64,000 bases of DNA from Hygrocybe punicea (taxonomy: Eukaryota > Basidiomycota > Agaricomycetes > Agaricales > Hygrophoraceae), in the NCBI GenBank assembly GCA_963556145.1, contig OY744471.1, positions 3,031,590-3,095,589 of the forward strand, read 5' to 3'. The first letter of the stretch is position 1. Each line of letters begins with the position of its first letter. The notes under the pieces are model-generated. The model was not told the DNA's origin and ran no database searches. It saw only the letters and a list, made by a program, of their open reading frames with translations. Below, in pieces: positions 24,701 through 35,089 of this stretch. The position numbers and the translations under genes were made by a program.

Positions 24701-25935
24701 ACTCTAGGGAGTTCACAGTTAGGTTCCGGGGGTGAATTCTGTAGAGCGTCATGGGCATTGATGAAGGCCGGTGATGTGTACAATTCTCCATGAAGGCGAA
24801 TTTCCCTGTCACCGGAGGGCTGCCAGAGAAGTGTGTAAGGTTCGTAATGGAAGTGTAAATCGTCACATTGTCTCGACATCTTTTCCCGAATAACTGACAC
24901 CAAGGGACGATAGTGAAATTTCTCCACCACATATTCCCGAACACCAGGGTTACTCGTGTTGCGGTCAAATGGAACTGATATTTCGACGGGTGAACTCCTC
25001 CATCCGGCATCGTCGTCGATCCACTCATCTTTATCCCAGTTGTTGAGCGCCAACTGGTTATTGATCTTCTGCCAATGAGTCGTTCGAACGTCTTCTGGCT
25101 GAAATTCCTCATCTCCGACAATGTCCAAAAGCTGCTTGAAATCGTGCTGTGACTTCTGCTTGTCTCCGTTCCAGTACCATTCACCCAGTCTGAAGGAACT
25201 CTTATTGGGATATGGGCCGAAGTTTTCGACATGTGAAGAATCGGTGTGTCCGATGCCCGACTCGACGGTTTTGGACCTGGACATGTTGGCCCCCACTATA
25301 TTTGACATGGACCATAAGTTCGCCTCGCCTTCAGGATCATGGGATGGGAATTTCTCTGCATGGTAGCGACGGAATATGCCAAATGAATTCTTTTCAGAAT
25401 CAAGAATTCGGCGAATACAACCGCGCACGCCAGAATCGCCATATTCAACAGAATTAGTGGTGTCAAGCGTAGTCAATGGTGGTGATGCTCGAGAACCTGA
25501 ACCCGTAGCTTCTACGCCAGGAGGGGGTAGCGCGGGGGCTGGTTGAGGAAGAATATCGGCGAGTTTCTTGTCATGCATCTGCAGACTGGCCACCCGAAAG
25601 CGAAGAGGAAGTTTTTTGACACGTTTCTTAGGTCTCGCTTCGTCGAAACCGATATCAGATTCCGTAGAAGGGGCGGCGTCCCAAGACTGCGGAGGGATAT
25701 GGGGAATAAAGTGATCCCGCTGGTCGCCGTCAACACTCGGACAAGGCTCCGGGTTCGGGTTAGATACGATGCTGTCCCGTTTTCTAGCAGCTAAGGCCTC
25801 CTTCGCTTTCGCCAGCGCATTAGACAGGCGTCTTTTACTGTGCCTGCAGTTGTTCTGGTGATTCCTAAAAGCTCCCAAGTGGGAAAAAGTTCTGCTGCAA
25901 GAGCAGGTTTGACCGAATGCAGAGCCACGATCCAT
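21708..25935 (-). mobile_element. Plavaka (CACTA superfamily) transposase gene
   Basis: Multi-exon transposase of about 1,100 residues. The ATG at 25933-25935 opens with a C2H2-like zinc finger (C-S-C..H..H..C, residues 10-32). A basic region follows, then the Plavaka core: VIVALMFWSDATHVTNFGNT, KLWPLYMFFGNESKYRRCKP, ECVHAQWEILLDDDFIHAY, and after further introns CPCPRCTIP and VIDLMHEIELGVWKCLF (about 23800), where acidic catalytic residues are expected. The C-terminal third is basic (about 22900-23350), then DAFGFVDPKDVLRGCHLLPS and an acidic Ser-rich tail ending at 21708-21710. The junctions I checked are GT..AG and no frame break or premature stop was found, so the copy could be active. 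It probably spreads the element by cut and paste. Element ends were not located. Confidence 0.85.
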
Positions 25936-26103
25936 GGGTCGAAGAGTACAGTCAGCAGGCTCTACGATAATTGATGGATTAAATCAACATATGGACGACA
26001 GGAAATTTTGTGGAGAAGTTTAGAGATGGGTTGGATTGCAATTACGATGTGGTAATCAAAAAACCACGCGGTGAAAATTTAAACCCAGTAAATGAGAAAC
26101 TAA

Positions 26104-27374
26104 TTAAAGCCGCTGATCCCAGGCGGCCTCCAATAACAGGTACCTCTCGAATTGCGTGGGATCATTGTACATGTCGTTAATGATATCGCGGACGTCCTTC
26201 GCAACACCTTGATAATTAGAGCATGTGAATTCTTGCTGGTAAACTACATGACAAACGACATATACGCACTGTAATTTAAAATACATTTCAGTGAAGGTGG
26301 GGCAAAATAACATTTCCTTACAAGTTGCGCTGCCGTTTCCAAAGTATCCTTGGAAATATAGGGTCGCCGCTCAAGGAAACCGTATTCCCAGTGGCGTGCA
26401 ATGGAGGAGTGTGAGCCAAGAAATACATCCCTCATTAAATCGGCCATAATCAATCCCCCGAAGAGGATATCGACGCCATGCTGCACCGTACACAGTTGAG
26501 AAAAAATTGTTCCATGAGTAATTAAAAAAACTTACCTCCCAAGCCGGGAGGTTCCAGATCTGATTGGACTTCACGTATTTCAACAATTTCCTGACCGGTC
26601 CGTACCGCCCGCTGTGAACTCGAGGGATAATCGTCGCGAGGACGTTTTGTTTGAGTTGTTCTACCATAAGTTCATGGTCTTGGATAACCTAGAAAGATAA
26701 TGAGAATGTATGGCAAAAGTAATAATAGCGCACTTACAAAGTCCAGAAATGAGGGGTGGGGGTCTTCCAATGTCCCGAATGCAAAATATTCGCCCGTTGA
26801 AGCCAAAATGCCCGCTGTTGTGGTTGATGAGCAATGGCACAACAATTACTACGGAACGTACAGAGTTCCGGTTGCCAAAATTGCCCATAGATGTTACGCA
26901 TGAGAATTGCAACGGCCCAAATTTCTTGTCTTCCGAAAAGACGTTTGTGGCCGCACCACAACGGCCTCAGCGGTACCCCGATATTGTAGTGGCTTCGAGC
27001 AGAGCTAAGAATTTTATGCCATTCCAGTAGGTATTCGCAGCTTATGGCGTTTGGCGTTAACTGAGAGAATGGCGGAGGACTGGGTATAAGCAAGGACAGG
27101 TCGAGTCTTTCGAAGATCGAGTCCCTGGTTTCGCCTGCTGGGACCAAAGGCGAGGTGTCGGGTGTCGGGTCTGCCGCAATGAAATATCAAGTCATCACTT
27201 GAATTTAGATAACACAACTTACCACGAAGTGATGCGATACAGGGCGGTAAGGATAAGGGCGGGAAAATGAATGGGAAATTTGGGATGGACTCTGCAATAA
27301 ATTGTCGGTCGGTCTCGTAGACTCGGAATGTGGAAGAACAAACCTTCACCACAGTTATCTAAGTCGTCAGCCAT
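26104..27374 (-). CDS. Hypothetical multi-exon protein
   Basis: A gene of about six exons. The ATG at 27372-27374 gives MADDLDNCGE; after introns come IPNFPFIFPPLSLPPCIASL, DPTPDTSPLVPAGETRDSIF, LLEWHKILSSARSHYNIGVP, then RPLWCG, and a later exon QVIQDHELMVEQLKQNVLAT. HGVDILFGGLIMADLMRDVF, KDTLETAAQLVRK and a last exon FTCSNYQGVAKDVRDIIND end at 26104. Several splice pairs fit well, but the exact join between about 26680 and 26990 is unclear. I recognise no domain. It lies next to and on the same strand as the transposase, so it could be a passenger of the element or an independent gene. Confidence 0.5.
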
Positions 27375-27486
27375 CCTCCAGCAAATGTCAGTCTAAATCA
27401 TCGCTCCGCAATTTATATCTTTTCCAACATTGATTATTTATTCATTATTTTATTAACTATTACGGAAGGGCAAAGATCGCGGATGC

Positions 27487-27678
27487 GATGGCGGAATTCG
27501 GTGACTTATATACAATGACTGTCTAGGGCGGTTTGAATGGAGAGAAGCGACACTGCTTATTAAGCATGGAATTTTTTAGCTATGGCGTTCATGATGGGGG
27601 GCTACTGATCGGGGAAGCGGAAGTTGTGAGGGCAGAACTCGGCGACTTATATACATTGTCCCTTTAGGGTCGTTCGTT
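27487..27678. repeat. Direct repeat in divergent promoter region
   Basis: Two copies of about 47 bp at 27487-27535 and 27631-27678 share g(a/g)cttatatacaa/ttg and tagggcgg/tagggtcg at the same spacing. They sit between two divergently transcribed genes, so they may be duplicated regulatory sequence around a TATA-like stretch. Confidence 0.45.
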
Positions 27679-27931
27679 ATGTAATTTAACTTTAAGAAGC
27701 GATCACCGTCAAACATCTGTTTTGATGCTCACTCCAATTCTTATACCATTATTCCCATTCTTGCTTTACAATATTATTCATGTCCAGCCAATAGCCTGGC
27801 ATCTTTGTTTTCTTTTCAAAATATCGTGTCGTTGTTGAGTCCCGTCGAATTCATGCTTGCTGGCATTTCGAGCGGAGAGTGAATTCACTTACCCCTTGCC
27901 CTGTTTTTTTTTTTTTTGTAACACCTTGACG

Positions 27932-28311
27932 ATGGCTGACGTTTTGCAACCCGATTTCCTCCGACTGGCTAATGGTCTCCGAGATGTAATTATGGAAGTT
28001 GAGCGCATTCCGAACATCCCACCTCCTGGGGACAACATTCGGGAGTTATCAGACCTTATCAAACAACTAAGCAAGAAAGTTGACGCTATCAAGACCAAAG
28101 TTGACGGTGTCAAGGCCACAGTCGACAGGATTGACCAAACGTAAATTCAGTTTCTTGTAATGTTCGCATATCTCACAAATGCCATAGCCTGCCCATGCGA
28201 CTTGCCAATTCCAGTGCGGGTCGGAGTGCCCCACTGCGTGGCCTACATGGACTACTCCAACCACCAGCGCCGAAGACTCGTGAGGAATTAATTGGCTTCA
28301 CGTGTATGTAA
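27932..28311 (+). CDS. Small coiled-coil hypothetical protein
   Basis: Two exons (27932-28140 and 28188-28311) joined by a GT..AG intron give 110 residues. It starts MADVLQPDFLRLANGLRDVI and contains a heptad-rich stretch LSDLIKQLSKKVDAIKTKVD (about residues 38-60), which suggests a short coiled coil. Exon 2 reads RLANSSAGRSAPLRGLHGLL and ends in EELIGFTCM. Alternatively a further intron leads to another open segment ending near 28471 (AANCIAAATHLNLPLLPQ), which may be the true C-terminus. Conserved short proteins of this type occur in Agaricomycetes; no function is known to me. Confidence 0.55.
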
Positions 28312-28650
28312 TCTATTTAGAAAATACAGGAGATAATGACTCGTCCCCAGCTGCGAACTGCATCGCGGCCGCAACCCATCTTAACCTCCCGTTGCTACCC
28401 CAGCACCCTGCTCCCACAGTAGCTGCCCGAAGACAACAAATTGCTGACCATTTGGGTATCATCCTGGACTAAATCAAGGTGATTTTTTTGCCGGTTTTCA
28501 TCCCATGAATTTATATATTTATGCTTAACAAGAAATTACTGTCGCGATCTCTTTTAACACTTGATTGTACATGTTGACGTTGTTGTATTGGACTCGGATT
28601 CTTCCTGATCATAAAGTTTGATATTCGCATGTGGCATCAAGTGTGGCATC

Positions 28651-31382
28651 ATGTTAAACTTGAAGAAACGACGACTGACGGTAAGAGTTGAGAATGTGTT
28701 ATTATTATATTCCCCAAGTTCTACGGTGGCAATAGGTATCCACTTTCCTGGACTTGGAAGCCGATGTTCGCAGCGACAACTCGGATGAGCATGACGACGG
28801 AAGCCTTCATGGTAAGTTGTTGCTGTATCTCCCCTTCCCTTCAAGTCCGAATCACGCACCTGTTCATACAGATTTCGTCTCGGGGGACGACTCAGATGAT
28901 CAAAGCGTGACTTTACCACTCGATCACGACTTTCCGTACACAAGGAGTCATCGTCACCCCCGGGACAATCACTGGCAACTTGCTCGTGAGGAACACGTTG
29001 AACTGTCAACTCAGGCACACATCATGATAAACCGGGAGCGGCATCTACCACGATTAACCATCCACCCGAGTGATTGTTCAAGCAATGAACCGCCGGCTTT
29101 CCGTAAACCGATGCCCGGGGACGTGAGCCTTTGGCGTGTCAGGGTGAAGGTAAGCGAATCCTCTCTTGCGATGCTATTGGTTGATCCAACATCTTCAGCA
29201 CGGCTTTGAATCGGACTGTCTTGAACTTGTACTTCGACAAAGTCGACGCGTCCAGAACTTCAAGATTGTTTCTGCTTTCTCACAACCCTCCATCCCTGGA
29301 ACGATATACGTAGAAGCCCCTGCTAGGGTAGACATCCAGCGCGCCTTTCGAAATGTGCACACTGTCTTTCTGAACGAGGAAATCATGCTTGTGCCGATTT
29401 CTGAGCGTGTACAACTCCTGGAAATGCGAAACACGGACGTGGTCGCATTTGGTCATTGGGTGCGCATTAAGAAAGGCACGTATAAAAAGGACCTCGGTTT
29501 TGTCACTGACATGGACTCGTTTACCTCGAGGGTGAGATTGTGGGTGATACCCCGCCTCTCTTATTCTGATACCAAGCGCACGCGCTACACTCGTTCTGAC
29601 CAGTCACTCTTCGATCCCGACCGGGCTCGCACGGTTTTTGGCCCGGACACCGTTCAGCAACGGATTGATCGTTTCAAATTCCAAGGCAAAGTTTTCAAGC
29701 ATGGTCTATTGGAACGAGTGCTCGCCCTTAATGATTTGACCACAAAAAATGTACATCCAACTTATGAAGAACTCAGACTCTTCAGCGAGAGTCTGGGATT
29801 CGACAAAGCACTCAAGCATAGATGGAATACTGACTATGCTGCTGCTACTCTATGCATTAACGATCGCGTCAGGGTCATCAGTGGGGAGCAGAAGGGTTTC
29901 CTCGGTACCATAGTTGACAAGCATGAAAATACTGTGCAAGTCCAACTACGGAAGGAGCCTGATGCCAGAATTACCTTCGAAGACGAGCCTTTGCTTGACT
30001 TGCTAGCGTGTCAGGTTAGCAAAAGCTTCAAAGTTGGAGATTATGTGGAGGTGCGGGATGGCTTTTGGGCAGGAAGCCGCGGTTATGTACTGGGGATTTG
30101 CGATAGCATGCTGAAAGTCCTCTCTGATCATTCATGGTCAAGCTATTCGGAGGTTTGTGATGTCATTTACCCTGCCATGGCAGCTTATACTGTTTTACTG
30201 CAGGATCCCTCTCCTCCGAGTCTGTATGACTTCCAGGTACATACCCTCAACGTGGACTTTGCTCAAGCAGATTGTCGGATCTCATTGCCAGAGGCCTATG
30301 TCAGAGAACAATCTAAGGGGTGTGAATTTGAAGTGGCTCGGGGTCTTGTGCGGGGCAGAGATCCAATGGCCGGCAGACATGTTCTCGTCGTGAAAGCACA
30401 CCGCTATAGAGGGTACTATGGGATAATTCAAGACCGTCATGCATACCTCGAGACGTACAGTGTCTATCTAGAAGCTACCGGCAAGATTGCGCAAATCAGG
30501 GGAGACTTTCTGGCTGATAAATAGTAAATTTTTCTTATTTGTCCAACCGTAACTGTCCTGATTCTGAGCACCTCCGAATTACGCAGTACTCGGCTGCCAC
30601 TTTCCCACCAGCCAGAGATCCTCGCGAGCAACTTGAAATTGCTGTCGCCAGCTGTTTCCGATTCGATTATCCTGTCAACGCCTGCGCAGGATTCGTCTAA
30701 TTCTCAGACACCGGCTTGGGATCCTTCCTCTCGAACCCCACGGCCGCCTCTATGTCTAAATGAGATGTCGGCATTCATTCCAGAGTTGACGCCCAGGAAC
30801 ACGGCTTCCGGTCAAGATCTGCATTTACGAGACGCACAACAAGGGCTTGATGCACCAGAATACCGTGATGAAACACCTCCCCAGGCCCTATTATCTAGTA
30901 TAAGGCTTCCCGTTTCCTGTCCCCCCTGTTTTTGACGCAGGCTTACTCACGCAGGTCCTGCGGAACATTGGCTTGCGACAGAACACTTACGTGGAAAGTC
31001 TATTAAAGTGCGCATCGTTGGATCCAGAACGCCGGATTGTAGCTGGGAAAATGGCACCCACGAGAACAAGGTTGCATATACGCTGGGCACTCCGGTCACA
31101 GGCGACCCTCCAGCAATCAATGTCAAATTGTTGAGCAGGGTTCCCCGCACCATGTTAGTCCCACTGCGTTTGCTCGTTCCCGTTCACCCTGATGGGGTTG
31201 GTGAAATAGTGGTCATTATTGCTGGTGATGATGTAGGGAAAGTAGCCGCCGTTTTGCAGGCCAAAGAATGTGAATGGATTCTCACACTTTGCGGCCTCGA
31301 CTTGAATACGACTTCTGGTCGTCAGAGTCCTTTTTGCAAAGTGCCTCGCCAACAGTTGGCTGTTTGCAGCTTGAAGCTTTAA
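28651..31382 (+). CDS. SPT5-like transcription elongation factor paralogue
   Basis: Resembles the NGN-plus-KOW core of the elongation factor Spt5, which with Spt4 binds RNA polymerase II. The ATG at 28651 (MLNLKKRRLT) leads across an intron to FLDLEADVRSDNSDEHDDGS, the acidic start typical of this family. WRVRVKHGFESDCLELVL and GTIYVEAPARVDIQRAFRNV form the NGN domain (about 29150-29400). KOW-type repeats follow: FGHWVRIKKGTYKKDLGFV, INDRVRVISGEQKGFLGTIV and FKVGDYVEVRDGFWAGSRGY. After an intron (about 30522-30585) comes a Ser/Pro-rich linker, then HWLATEHLRGKSIKVRIVGS, and a stop at 31380-31382. It is shorter than canonical Spt5 and lacks a C-terminal heptad-type repeat. Agaricomycetes carry many such SPT5-like copies; this is probably one of the expanded set rather than the essential gene. 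Confidence 0.8.
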
Positions 31383-31555
31383 TAGGATACATACTATTAC
31401 TCGCAAATCATGCACTATTTGTTGCCATCTTACGACCGTGTACACTTATGCTTGCACAAAAACTTAAGTGCTTGATTAGAATCCCGGTAACCTTTATAAT
31501 AAATAGTGTGTTATTGTGATACATTAAAAAAGTAAAAAGATAGGCTCGCAGACTC

Positions 31556-32146
31556 CTACAACCTGACTTCCGGAAAATTGCCCGCATTTTCCATGTTCTC
31601 TGACCCAGTTTGACCCTTATGCCTCGCTCTTTCTTCGGCGTCGCGAGCCTGGTCGGCTTGGCTCCGTTTGAGTAAGCGTAACCTTTCTGCGGGCCCCAGC
31701 TGCATTATGGGAGCGAGATGGGGTGGGAAAAGGGGAGATGTTGTTGAATCCCGGCGCTGCATCCTGGCGCAAGCCAGGGATATGTTATGATGTTGCTGTA
31801 TCTTGCCCTCGGTAAGATACTCCAACTCCTTGTTGATGAGCTGGCATTCCTTCTTGATCACGGCGTACCTCTGCCGCAAAAACACATCCTCAGCTTCAAG
31901 TAACTTGCCCAACATTTCATTGTACTCGACAACGGATTGCCAAAACTCCATGGATCGTGTAGTATAGTGGGAATTGACTAGATACTAGGGCGGGAATGTT
32001 AGATTCCGAGTCTCAGAGGATGATGGTGGATAGTGCGTTACGATAGAGAAATCCATGAACTCCTGGTGAGGATTCATGTTCGTGTTGGATTCCTTTGACT
32101 CGGAGGACATCGGAGTATCCATAGGCATCATGATAGGAGTATCCAT
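31556..32146 (-). CDS. Small coiled-coil hypothetical protein
   Basis: Two exons (32042-32146 and 31556-31984) with a 57-bp GT..AG intron give 177 residues. The first ATG (32144-32146) yields a Met/Pro/Ser-rich start, MDTPIMMPMDTPMSSESKES. The second exon reads MEFWQSVVEYNEMLGKLLEA and VIKKECQLINKELEYL, predicted helical, and ends in a charged tail. No known domain. It is divergent from the REB1-like gene, with about 265 bp between starts. Confidence 0.6.
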
Positions 32147-32411
32147 TGTTCCCGGTTCGGGCTGACAGTTTTAAACTGCCCTCAAGACGGGCTCCATAAA
32201 GCTGGCCAACAAGGGTCACAGCCACATTTGTCTCTTTTCTTCCGAAGTCGATAATACTGTAGTAGATAGCCTTGGTCTTTTGAAGTGTATGCGAAGGTTG
32301 TCAGGTGTTCTCAAATACATTTTGCAAAAAAAGAAGTGAGAGTCAGTACTGATGAAATTGCTACTCACAAATCCTTCAAAGTTCGCTTTCAAGTTCGCTA
32401 TGCACTCGGAA

Positions 32412-34076
32412 ATGTCATCCCTGGGGAAACATCGTCGAGAAGAAGACACGGAGCAGGTGAGCCGTTGGCTCGGCGTTATTTGCTCCCACCTTGACTCGGT
32501 TACTTGATCGATTCAGCGGCCGGCAAAGGGGTCAAGATTGGCCCGGGAAGGCCAAGGGGCTCTGGCCAATCGATTATCCGACTCCAGTGCTAAATCCGAG
32601 TCGGCCGTGTTCATTAACGCAGTCGTTACCGCTGCTGCAGAAATTAGAGATACGATGGACAGTGAAGTTGTGAATACTCTGGGCGATGGTAAGGGCGCAA
32701 GTTAGCTGTCTGCTGTATTCCTAATCTGCTATGCTAGATTCCGGGTCTGAGACGACCGGAAGTCATGAGCAATCGGCGCTGGATTCTACTTTGGCCATCA
32801 GAAAGCAGAATACCCCAGAAAATGCGGAAATGTTGGCGACAAAATGGTTATCTACTCGACAGTTGGCAGATTTGGCACAAAATGAGGGTTTGGTGTACAA
32901 ACAAGGGAAGTTCTCGGCGGAAGAGGATAGCTTGATGCATGAAGCAATCACTTCATACCAGGAGGTGGCCCGGGTTCGACCACCTTCGACGTCTTGTCAC
33001 ATTGATTAGTTCGTATCACAGCTGAACAACATCAACTCCGAACAGTTGGCAGAACTGATCTTCACCACATCTAAAACGACACGTAATAATATGTTTTGGT
33101 CTAAGATAGGTACGTTGACAACGAGCTATTTAATCCTTGGGGCGTTATTTACTGGATGTGTAGCCTCTGCCCTCCCTTTGCGTCCGTTAGGCGCTGTTTA
33201 TCATCACGTTCACAGAGCGTATCAACCTTGGGGTAAGCAGGGTTCATGGACTAAATCTGAGGATAACGATTTGATCCGGCAAGATCCTTTGATACCAACG
33301 TATCCTAGAATATACTGACCACTATTGCAGATATGTTACGCAACACGGCGAAAAATGGACCGTTGTCAGCACCATGGTTGGCAGGTCCGAGACAGACTGC
33401 CGAGACCGCTACAGGAATCATCTCAAACATCGCGCCACGCGAATAAGTGGTAAGTGACTGCAGTCGTAATCTATCAGACATGCATTAGAACGTTGCCAGG
33501 CCGGTGGACAAAGGTAGAAGAAGAAGACCTGACTAAAATCGTGTTGGAGATTAGCGCCAACCAGGACTCTAAGTTCACTATACCTTGGGGTGATGTCAGT
33601 GAACGCATGGGATACAAGCGTAGCAGACAGCAATGCAGCACCAAATGGTTGTGGAACTACCCCTGTTCAACTTCCATTCTGATTTTAGGGTACATTTTTA
33701 GGACGGAACTACGAACAACAATGCAGCGTCAGGGCCAAAAACCTAAGTGGAGTCAACAGGATACATACACCCTTTTAAATGGGTATACGCATCCTGCCTA
33801 TTGATGTATTAGTTCTGACTCAGACCCTTGACAGAATTCACGAGATGGTCTCAAATAATAACAATATTGTCTGGGGTGAAATAGCAAAGTTGTTCCAACA
33901 TTTGTGGAGTATACAAGCGCTTCGGCAAAGATGGGTGGTTCTGAAATCGGGTCTTGATGGATCTGAGCGGATGACAAATAAAGGTTGGTTGCTCGTCACG
34001 ACTAGGACAAGTTTAACGAGTGCCTTTACCAGAAGTCGTAGACATACTTCGAACCCGTCAGGTGGAATCAAGATGA
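32412..34076 (+). CDS. REB1/TTF1-like Myb DNA-binding protein
   Basis: Resembles the Reb1/TTF1 type of Myb-repeat proteins that bind DNA in transcription termination and replication fork arrest. The ATG at 32412 begins MSSLGKHRREEDTEQ; exon 2 (32517-32688) continues in frame (RPAKGSRLAREGQGALANRL). GKFSAEEDSLMHEAITSYQE precedes the repeats. Myb-like repeats then follow: GSWTKSEDNDLIRYVTQHGE with VVSTMVGRSETDCRDRYRNH, next GRWTKVEEEDLTKIVLEISA with RMGYKRSRQQCSTKW, and a third weaker one (PKWSQQDTYTLLN, IVWGEIAKLFQHLWSIQALR). About eight introns; one at 33279-33330 has GC..AG ends. The C-terminus is uncertain: a 49-bp intron near 33982-34031 leads to the stop at 34074-34076; otherwise the frame runs to 34177. 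The copy reads intact. Confidence 0.75.
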
Positions 34077-34209
34077 TATCAGTGCAGACATTTACGTGCA
34101 GGCGTTTACATGGCGTTAGGATAATGAATGCATTATGTAACTATATACCAACTCGATTGTTAGTCATCACCACCTAGATGCAAAATCAAGCAATGTTGAA
34201 CAACGAATT

Positions 34210-34725
34210 CTACAACTTACGAGGCGCAGGTGATGACGACGTCCATGTAGGCTGATTTTTCGGGTACTCCGCATAATATTCGGCAAGCATATCCTCTGGA
34301 ATATACTGCTGAGCAATCTCGTTGATGTAACGTTCCCTCTTCAGTTCGGCCGCGTATTGCATGTTCTTCAATGTCAACTCGGAAATGCTGCAGCGTGCGG
34401 TCAACAGTTCTTCTTCTGCCCTCAAAAGACGGTCTCGCAACCGGATCATGGCGTCACGATCTGTACTGTGGTATGAGACACACTAAAGGTGAGAAAACAT
34501 TTGCTTGCCGATGTTGTCAGAATCTAGCGAATCATTCTCGTCCTCCAGGTCTTCCTCCTCCAATAAACGGTACGTCCGTTTGCCCCTAGTACTTCTAGAT
34601 GTTTTAACTTAGCTTCAGAGTCAAGTTAGTTGGATTATTTTTTCATACCGGATAATGACTTCGACCTCATCAATGGCCCGGGGGTGCTTCCTTGATTGGC
34701 TACCTTTTCGCTGACGAGTGGACAT
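34210..34725 (-). CDS. Small basic/coiled-coil hypothetical protein
   Basis: Three exons (34649-34725, 34509-34594, 34210-34460) give 137 residues. The second intron (34461-34508) has GC..AG ends. The N-terminus is basic (MSTRQRKGSQSRKHPRAIDE), the middle is acidic (LLEEEDLEDENDSLDSD), and the C-terminal half is a long predicted helix (MIRLRDRLLRAEEELLTARC onward). The layout recalls a small leucine-zipper-like protein without a clear basic region. It ends 133 bp from the convergent REB1-like gene. No function assigned. Confidence 0.6.
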
Positions 34726-35089
34726 GATTGACAGTGATGTAGTTTTCTTCGAATATCTGGTTTGGCCGCAGAAATTGATTATAAACTCAGTTATTAATCA
34801 CGTTGCCAGCCCGGTCAAAATGTTGTGTCATTTTCTCGCGCTAGTTCTGCAACCGCAGCCCATTATAATATGCCGGCTAACAAAAACGGTCGGTTCGTTC
34901 TACTTCTACTGGCCGGTATCCTAATTATGATCTATTTGGGGACCGGTCAATCGACAGTTATTGCAGATGATACCCATTTACAAGCCGTATGCATACACAA
35001 TTCATACCCAGTCTATCTCCGCCACCAGTCTTCATATAAAATCATACCAGACAAACCATTCTCCTTTATCGTCTTGACCTTAACGTCCA

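Noticed and set aside
32500..32600. AT-hook-like GPGRPRGSG and a frameshift in the REB1-like gene
   Set aside because: That reading is in the wrong frame; using the intron 32457-32516 the exon continues in frame without an AT-hook or a frame break.
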